Source: Bacteroidia bacterium | Lineage (GTDB): Bacteria > Bacteroidota > Bacteroidia > Flavobacteriales > Flavobacteriaceae | Assembly: GCA_030430535.1 (NCBI GenBank) | Contig: JAUIKY010000029.1 | Coordinates: 1 to 47,117 of the forward strand | Length of the DNA stretch: 47,117 nt | Reading direction: 5' to 3' | Shown here: piece by piece, positions 41,835 to 47,117 of the stretch | Position numbering within the stretch: position 1 is the first letter of the stretch | Layout: each line of letters opens with the position of its first letter | The notes under the pieces: generated by a model | What the model was told of the DNA's origin: nothing | Seen by the model: only the letters and a program-made list of their open reading frames with translations | The model's database searches: none | Position numbers and translations under genes: made by a program

Positions 41835-41857
41835 GGCAAAAGAATTACTCTTTTGCC
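41835..41857 (-). terminator. Terminator of the T9SS-secreted protein gene
   Basis: GGCAAAAG and CTTTTGCC form an 8-bp stem with a 7-base loop. On the minus strand it lies 54 bp after the stop of the secreted protein gene and is followed by TTCTTTATTTTT. Confidence 0.75.
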
Positions 41858-41910
41858 TCTCTTCTCTGAAAAATAAAAATTTGCTATTAATTATTCTCAG
41901 TTCTACCCAG

Positions 41911-44505
41911 TTATTTCATGAGTAATTTTATTGTTCTGGATTGGTTATTTGCGCCTTTTAAGTGACACAAATACATGCCCGTACTTAAGTTGTCTCGGCC
42001 TATAGTAATGTTATTTTTACCGGCCACAGCTTTTATATTTTGTTGCTTTACCAAGATGCCCAAGGGGTTGTAAACCATTAGTGAAATATCCTGGTTGTTT
42101 TGTACTGTAAACTCAACCGTGGTTTTGCTATGCATTGGGTTGGGCGTGGCTTTGGCATCATTTAGGAACACTTGGTTCGATTCCTCAACCGACAGGGAAC
42201 TACTTTCTGCAAAACGCATTTGCTTTAATTGCAGTTCTTTTGTTTCCATAACACCGCTATCGGCAATCATGGTAAACACCAAAGAAGTAATATCGTTTGG
42301 AGTAATACTCTCGCCTCCACTGTTTTTGAAATCCGCTAAATCAATATCATAATCCGTTAGGTTTTCGGTTAAATCAATCGATGCTTTGTACTGTGCCTCC
42401 CAATCGCTAACACTTTCTTTCACCAACCGTATAATTAATGTTCCGGTACCTTTGGCTTTAAATTTTAAGCTGTGGTAATCAGAAAAATCAATGGGGTTGA
42501 ATTTTGGTGTCAATGCTCTGTAAGCAGCCACGTATTCGCTTGTTGTGGCTATTAAATTGATGTTGCGCTCAATTGGGTATTCATTTTCTAAAAAGGTTTC
42601 AAGATTTTCCTCTACCGAATACTGCGTAACTACCGTACTTACTGCGGCATCGTCGTAGCCCCAAGGGCCGTCAGACATAAATAAATCGTCCGGAGTGGCA
42701 ATACCATCGCCAATTCTAAACCCAATATCGAATAGGTTTCCGGCCTCCACTTCAACATTCGAAATATAATTACCGTTAAGTTGAATGGTGGTTGATACGT
42801 TTTCTACTTCGCTGGTTTCGGTGGCTCGTAATCCGCCATCAAATTGTACCGACTCCGTTCTGTTCGTATTTACAATTTGCAACTCCAACTTACCGTTATG
42901 GTAGCCGCCTTTTTTAACAAACACGGTTGGAGGTGTTGACGTATTATAGCCTGAGATTGGTTTTTGCACTTCCAATAAACGCACCACTTCTTCTCCTAAA
43001 GTCAACAGGTCGTCCAGCGAATTGGACCAAATTTGGAAATTATAACAGCCTACACCGGTTTCGTATTTATCGATATTCCAGTGGCTTTCAATCCCAAATG
43101 CGGTATTGTTTTCGGTGGGTTTTGCAGATAGACTCAAAACAAACTCGATAGAACCGTTTGTGTTCTTTATTAACGCTTTTATAAAGGAATGCTCCCTAAT
43201 TTCGATGGTTGAAACCGAAAGCAACTCCGCGCCCAACAACCTATCGCAAATCGATTTGGTGTGCTCGTACGCCCCATTTTCTGTCTTTAAAAGCAATATG
43301 GAAGCTATGGCGTTATCGTTTCGGTAATAATCGGCCGAATATACTTCCGTAGCGTTGGTTATATCAACCAAATCTGCTGGAGTTGATTCTACCACATAAT
43401 CTTCGTTAATAACCGATAACGGCATAAAATCAGCTAACTGTAACCCTTCCTGTTTCGCTGAAGCTTTTCCGTAGTTAACAGACTTCTTTAATTTTTTGGC
43501 TACCTTTTTATCGAACCTGTAATTGCTCTTTGCTCTATTAAAATTCCGTTTACTGATTTGTTGCGATAAGCGATTGTTGCTTTCCAAACCACCTTGGTTC
43601 GCACTTGAGGTTGTAGATAACTCCAACACCGGACAAGACGCATATCCCGAACAAGATGGGTCGTCGCAATCTACTAAACCATCGCCATCATCATCAATAC
43701 CATTAATACAATCTTCCTGAGGTACCGGTGCTGTTGGGCAACGGGCTCCATCGTTTTGCGAACTGGATGGTCCAAAAGCAAACAGGTTCGATTCCATGGC
43801 ATTACTACCCGTTAAACCCTGCACGTTTTGTATAACGTAAATGGTTCCGGTTTGATTAGCCGACACATAAAAGCGGCCATCTGCATCAAAATACACGGCA
43901 CCGTAGGTATAATTCAATCCCGAAAGAATAGGTACTTCACCAAGAGCAGTTACTAAACTTGTTTCTGGATTAATCCTGTAAAGTATATTTGTTTTTTTCT
44001 CAACGGTGTATAAATTGCCGTCTACCGCATTAAACGCCCAATCGTGTACATTGATACCTGATGATAAATTTTCTTCTGAAATGAATTTTGAATAGTTTTC
44101 AGATTCAGGGTTCAAATCAATTTTATAATAAGTGGTTCCTCCACCTTTTAGATAGTAAACACCCTCGTTGCTTATATCGCCAACATAACGATTGCTATCT
44201 GGAAGCTCATCGACGTAATAAGTCGTGGTTTGGAAATTCTTTCCTATCCTCACAATGGTTCTTGCAGGAGTGCTCAATGAGCCCCAAATAAAACCATCGG
44301 CCGGATTGTAAGCTGCGGCATTTATATTGCCCTCGGTAACATCGGTTGCTACGCTATACGAATTTCCAGAAGCCAAATCGATGGCATAAACGTCGTTGTA
44401 TTGAAACAGATATGCATTATAATCGCAGTTAAAAGGTAAATCTTGGGCTTTTACCAAGCTGCAAAACAAAATAAGTAGGTAAAAAAGGGGTAGATTTTTT
44501 TTCAT
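41911..44505 (-). CDS. Large T9SS-secreted surface protein
   Basis: The protein has 864 residues with a signal peptide (MKKNLPLFYLLILFCSLVKAQ). Residues 25-250 form a repeat-rich beta-propeller-like part ('YLFQYNDVYAIDLASGNSYSVATD', 'GAVYFDADGRFYV'). A calcium-binding-like DDDGDG/DCDD segment follows near 265-283. The region near 690-770 looks like a carbohydrate-binding sandwich ('DYHSLKFKAKGTGTLIIRLVKES'). The end has the type A sorting domain of the type IX secretion system ('ATPNPMHSKTTVEF', 'YNPLGILVKQQ', 'LSTGMYLCHLKG'). Its promoter has the LytTR-type element, which ties it to the glycan locus. It is likely a surface protein that binds or organises the glycan. Confidence 0.75.
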   Translation of the reverse strand: MKKNLPLFYLLILFCSLVKAQDLPFNCDYNAYLFQYNDVYAIDLASGNSYSVATDVTEGNINAAAYNPADGFIWGSLSTPARTIVRIGKNFQTTTYYVDELPDSNRYVGDISNEGVYYLKGGGTTYYKIDLNPESENYSKFISEENLSSGINVHDWAFNAVDGNLYTVEKKTNILYRINPETSLVTALGEVPILSGLNYTYGAVYFDADGRFYVSANQTGTIYVIQNVQGLTGSNAMESNLFAFGPSSSQNDGARCPTAPVPQEDCINGIDDDGDGLVDCDDPSCSGYASCPVLELSTTSSANQGGLESNNRLSQQISKRNFNRAKSNYRFDKKVAKKLKKSVNYGKASAKQEGLQLADFMPLSVINEDYVVESTPADLVDITNATEVYSADYYRNDNAIASILLLKTENGAYEHTKSICDRLLGAELLSVSTIEIREHSFIKALIKNTNGSIEFVLSLSAKPTENNTAFGIESHWNIDKYETGVGCYNFQIWSNSLDDLLTLGEEVVRLLEVQKPISGYNTSTPPTVFVKKGGYHNGKLELQIVNTNRTESVQFDGGLRATETSEVENVSTTIQLNGNYISNVEVEAGNLFDIGFRIGDGIATPDDLFMSDGPWGYDDAAVSTVVTQYSVEENLETFLENEYPIERNINLIATTSEYVAAYRALTPKFNPIDFSDYHSLKFKAKGTGTLIIRLVKESVSDWEAQYKASIDLTENLTDYDIDLADFKNSGGESITPNDITSLVFTMIADSGVMETKELQLKQMRFAESSSLSVEESNQVFLNDAKATPNPMHSKTTVEFTVQNNQDISLMVYNPLGILVKQQNIKAVAGKNNITIGRDNLSTGMYLCHLKGANNQSRTIKLLMK

Positions 44506-44524
44506 GGGATAATAATTTATACCA

Positions 44525-44593
44525 CGAAGTTAATCTCCTATTATTATTTTTAGGGGGATTTTCGCTCGGCGGGAAATTAGTGTAGACGAATGG
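44525..44593 (-). promoter_or_regulatory. LytTR-type element before the T9SS-secreted protein gene
   Basis: GTGTAGACGAATGG (44580-44593) is identical to the copy before the GT4 gene. A weak copy TTTTCGCTCGGCGG lies 21 bp away (44559-44572). The -7-like box CGAAGTTA (plus strand 44525-44532, one mismatch from CAAAnnTA) is 47 nt from the strong copy. Confidence 0.6.
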
Positions 44594-44614
44594 TAAAATT
44601 GCCGAGTTAAACGC

Positions 44615-45325
44615 TTAAAGCAAGTTTAAACGCTTCATTAGCTCTGGACGGTTGGAGCGGCTCACTGGGATAACATCTTTTTTTATAAGCACACTGTTGT
44701 CCTCAATATCTACTATTTTGGTGGTATTTATTATAAACGACCGATGTACCTTTAAGAATAACTCGTCTGGTAATTTTTCTTCAATTTTCTTTAAAGTGGA
44801 ATGTACTGTGTAATTTTTATCTTCCGTTTTTACGTGAATATAATCGCCTTTGGCCTCCACCAAATAAATACTTGGTATATCTATTTTGATTAAACGCCTA
44901 TCAATATTTACATACAAATCACCAAAAGAAGCACCTTCTAATTTCTCCGAAACTGCGTTTTCGGTGCTTGCTACTGTAAATGTTTCGGCTTTCTTTATGG
45001 CTTTTTGGAATCGTTCCAAGTGAATAGGCTTTACTAAATAATCAACAATACATGCATACTCGAATGCTTGTATTGCAAAATTAACATCAGAAGTTGTTAG
45101 GATTATTTTAGGTGGATTTTTAAGTGTATCAATAAAATCGAACCCCGTAAAATCGGGCATGTGGATATCTAAAAAAATGAGATCGATCTCATTCTGGTTT
45201 AAGTATTTTATGGCCTGAATAGCGTTTGGAAACTCTTCCAGGACATGGATACTTGGCGTATTAGAACACAATTGACTTATGATTGCTCTCGCTGTGGCTT
45301 CATCGTCAATAATGATACAATTCAT
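44615..45325 (-). CDS. LytTR-family response regulator
   Basis: The protein has 236 residues. The receiver has Asp7/Asp8, phosphorylation site Asp53 (FLDIHMP), Thr78 and Lys99 (YLVKPIH). The LytTR DNA-binding domain covers about 135-236 ('SIYLVEAKGDYIHVKTEDKNYTVHSTLKKIEEKLP', 'FLKVHRSFIINTTKI', 'IPVSRSNRPELMKRL'). It is the last gene of the FIST-kinase-Hpt series. LytTR proteins bind direct repeats 21-22 bp apart; four such elements occur at nearby glycan genes, so it is the best candidate for their regulator. Confidence 0.92.
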   Translation of the reverse strand: MNCIIIDDEATARAIISQLCSNTPSIHVLEEFPNAIQAIKYLNQNEIDLIFLDIHMPDFTGFDFIDTLKNPPKIILTTSDVNFAIQAFEYACIVDYLVKPIHLERFQKAIKKAETFTVASTENAVSEKLEGASFGDLYVNIDRRLIKIDIPSIYLVEAKGDYIHVKTEDKNYTVHSTLKKIEEKLPDELFLKVHRSFIINTTKIVDIEDNSVLIKKDVIPVSRSNRPELMKRLNLL

Positions 45326-45334
45326 AAAATATAG

Positions 45335-45655
45335 CTAGGGTTGTTGGTCTAAATAATTGGTTATGTTGGTTAAAATAGAATTGAACTCTTCATTTAGGTC
45401 TGTATTGCCCTGCAAAAGATTATTTTCAAAAGCTACTGCAACTTCATAACTCTTTTCAAGCCCTAAAATACTAATTTTATGTTTAAGTTTGTGTACATTT
45501 TCTGCTGTTTCTTTAAACTTTTTATCAGCTAAATTGTTGTAATACGTTTCTTTTTCTTGTGGGAACTCTGTTTTTATAATACTCAAAAGCTTTTCTTCGA
45601 AGGCCTTATCGCCTCCAGACATACTTTCTATATAGGTAAGATTAGGTTTTTCCAT
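45335..45655 (-). CDS. Hpt phosphotransfer protein
   Basis: The protein has 106 residues, all helical, with the histidine phosphotransfer motif VHKLKHKIS (His55). The start overlaps the kinase gene by 28 bp, and the LytTR gene follows 9 bp after the stop. It should carry phosphate between kinase and LytTR regulator, perhaps also to the receiver of the receiver-GT2 protein. Confidence 0.85.
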   Translation of the reverse strand: MEKPNLTYIESMSGGDKAFEEKLLSIIKTEFPQEKETYYNNLADKKFKETAENVHKLKHKISILGLEKSYEVAVAFENNLLQGNTDLNEEFNSILTNITNYLDQQP

Positions 45656-46713
45656 GTTGATTTTTTTTTAAGTGTAAAATAAAAAGTTGTTCCAACTCCT
45701 AAGGTAGATTCCAGCCAAATTTTTCCGCCAAACACTTCAATAATCTTTTTTACTATCGACAGGCCAACCCCAGTGGACTTCGAATCATTTTCTAATTTTT
45801 GAAAAATCTTAAATATTTTCTCAAAATACGTTTTCTTTATGCCCTTGCCATTATCCTTTACGTAAAACTGCCAAAATTTACCTTCGGATTTTAATCCAAT
45901 TTCAATAAGTCCTTCGGTTTTATCATTATAATTGATGGCGTTCGTTATCAGGTTTTGAAAAAGCTGTTGTAAACGGTATTTATCACCTTTTACTACAGGC
46001 AATTTATTTCTTTTTACAATTGAAATATGCGGGGGTACATCAATCATTTTAATCACATCGTCCACTAATTTATCGGTATCAACATCATAAAATTCAATTT
46101 TATTTTTGCTTATGGCCGTGTATTCCAATATACCGCTAATTAGCTTATCCATCTTCTCGACATGACTTCTAATTTGCTTTATATTGTTTACCCCGTTTAC
46201 ATCCAACGAATCTTTATAATCTTGATTTAGCCATGTTGATAGGGTATCGATACTGCGTAAAGGCGATTTTAAATCGTGAGATACCACGTGGGCATAATCA
46301 CTAAGTTCTTCATTTTGGTGCTCCAGCTCACTCATCAAATTTTCACGTTGCTGATTAATTTTTATAATTTCCTTAGTTTGGTTATCTATAAAATTGACCA
46401 ACTTTAATCCATCTAAATCCGCGCTACTCTTCGAATCTACATTTTCAGGTAACTCGTAAAATTTAAGGGTTTCAATAACGTGTTTCAGTTTATCGATAAC
46501 CTCCTGTTGTGCCTGTGCTTCTTTTTCTAGTTTTTTGTTGGCATTGAATAACTCTTCCGAACTAAGCTGCATGGAGCGCTGCAACATATTAAACTGTTCG
46601 TCATAATTATTATACGAACGGTCTATAGCGCTTAAGAACTGCTCCAAATTTTTATCTGAAGCCTGCTCTTCGCTTAAGTACTTTCTTATTTGTCGCTTTA
46701 GTAAAGAGTTCAT
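45628..46713 (-). CDS. Soluble sensor histidine kinase
   Basis: The protein has 361 residues with no membrane helix. A long coiled coil (about 20-140) precedes the HisKA motif VVSHDLKSPLRSI (His146). The ATPase domain has 'NLITNAINYND' (N box), 'DNGKGI' (G1) and 'GVGLSIVKKI' (G2). There is no attached receiver, so phosphate would go to the separate Hpt/receiver proteins. The upstream FIST protein may be its sensor, lying 7 bp away. Confidence 0.9.
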   Translation of the reverse strand: MNSLLKRQIRKYLSEEQASDKNLEQFLSAIDRSYNNYDEQFNMLQRSMQLSSEELFNANKKLEKEAQAQQEVIDKLKHVIETLKFYELPENVDSKSSADLDGLKLVNFIDNQTKEIIKINQQRENLMSELEHQNEELSDYAHVVSHDLKSPLRSIDTLSTWLNQDYKDSLDVNGVNNIKQIRSHVEKMDKLISGILEYTAISKNKIEFYDVDTDKLVDDVIKMIDVPPHISIVKRNKLPVVKGDKYRLQQLFQNLITNAINYNDKTEGLIEIGLKSEGKFWQFYVKDNGKGIKKTYFEKIFKIFQKLENDSKSTGVGLSIVKKIIEVFGGKIWLESTLGVGTTFYFTLKKKSTWKNLILPI

Positions 46714-46720
46714 TGTTCAT

Positions 46721-47117
46721 TTATTCACTAATGAGCGTTACCGTCATAGTTTGGTTGTGCAACTGGCAGTTGTTTTCGCCATGAAATGGAGCAATTTCAC
46801 CATAGGAATAAAAGCCAGAAATGGTTGTATTTTCACCAACAACGGCTGTTACTTCCTCTATTTCTTCTTCAACACGTTGATCGAGCACTAATTTCCGGCC
46901 AATGCAGCTTACCAGAAATGCCAATTGAGGTTCGTTTTTTCTAGATTCCAAGGCTTGTTTTGCAGCACGTTCTGAAGCGTTGGCAATATTATCAACATTG
47001 GTCATCATCAACTGTACTTTAGAGTTTTCAAGAATATCGCCCGCCATAATCATCGCGTTTTCCTTTTCGTCAATTGTTAAAATACTTCTTACAATAGACT
47101 GGTGTTCGTCTACCAAC
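46721..47117 (-). CDS. FIST-domain sensor protein, 5' end outside window
   Basis: Only the last 131 or so residues are visible; the frame is open to the right edge. 'TTISGFYSYGEIAP' and 'CQLHNQTMTVTLISE' match the end of the FIST_C domain. FIST proteins sense small ligands, proposed to be amino acids, and are often encoded next to kinases. It is the first visible member of the relay. Confidence 0.85.
   Translation of the reverse strand, partial: LVDEHQSIVRSILTIDEKENAMIMAGDILENSKVQLMMTNVDNIANASERAAKQALESRKNEPQLAFLVSCIGRKLVLDQRVEEEIEEVTAVVGENTTISGFYSYGEIAPFHGENNCQLHNQTMTVTLISE

Noticed and set aside
1-47117. CRISPR arrays, tRNA or rRNA genes, transposase genes
   Set aside because: No regularly spaced repeats, tRNA-like cloverleaf with its conserved loops, rRNA stretches or transposase motifs were seen by eye.

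Overview
The window reads as chromosome of a Bacteroidota member, most likely Flavobacteriaceae. Pointers are AT-rich intergenic DNA, promoter -7 boxes of the TAnnTTTG type, a fused ResB-CcsA cytochrome c maturation protein, a NrfD-type electron module in place of NapC, a MoaC-MogA fusion and a secreted protein with a type IX secretion (T9SS) C-terminal sorting domain. No rRNA, tRNA, CRISPR array or transposase gene was seen.

Region 1 (1-18029, almost all on the minus strand) is a nitrate and nitrite respiration island. It holds a nitrate-binding lipoprotein (nrtA, cut by the left edge), a five-gene set with a pentaheme cytochrome, an Fe-S flavoprotein reductase, a small b-type membrane cytochrome, a heme lipoprotein (DUF3365/Tll0287-like) and a single-domain globin, an FNR-like regulator, ccsBA, nrfA-nrfH, and napD-napA-napB(tetraheme)-cytochrome-ferredoxin-nrfD. 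The likely electron route is quinol to NrfD/ferredoxin, then cytochromes, then NapA for nitrate reduction, with NrfH/NrfA taking nitrite to ammonium. Close copies of an AAGTA-TTAA-TACTT palindrome lie before nrtA, the globin gene and the FNR-like gene, with a decayed one before nrfH.

Region 2 (18210-24916, plus strand) is a molybdenum cofactor operon that serves NapA: moeA, a ModE-type DNA-binding protein, a TauE/SafE permease, mobA, moaD, moeB-rhodanese, moaE, moaC-mogA and moaA. A small heat-shock protein gene on the minus strand meets moaA tail to tail. A quinol-dependent nitric oxide reductase (norB) follows with its own recognisable promoter and a strong terminator.

Region 3 (28063-47117) appears to be a surface-glycan locus with its own signalling system. 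It has a receiver-glycosyltransferase 2 gene broken by one in-frame TAA, a GT-C-like membrane protein, an Ig-like secreted protein, a membrane-anchored clan GH-A glycosidase, a GT4 glycosyltransferase, a Wzx/MATE-type flippase, a STAS protein, a TPR/outer-membrane barrel protein and a large T9SS-secreted protein. At the right edge lies a FIST / histidine kinase / Hpt / LytTR-regulator relay. Four promoters of this region carry the same element (GTGTAGACGAATGG on the plus strand) at a nearly fixed 47-48 nt from a -7-like box, usually with a second copy 21 bp away. This is the layout expected for a LytTR regulator site. A two-gene insert at about 40.3-41.8 kb with an attC-like inverted repeat interrupts the block.

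All functional calls rest on reading motifs and context; no database search was run.
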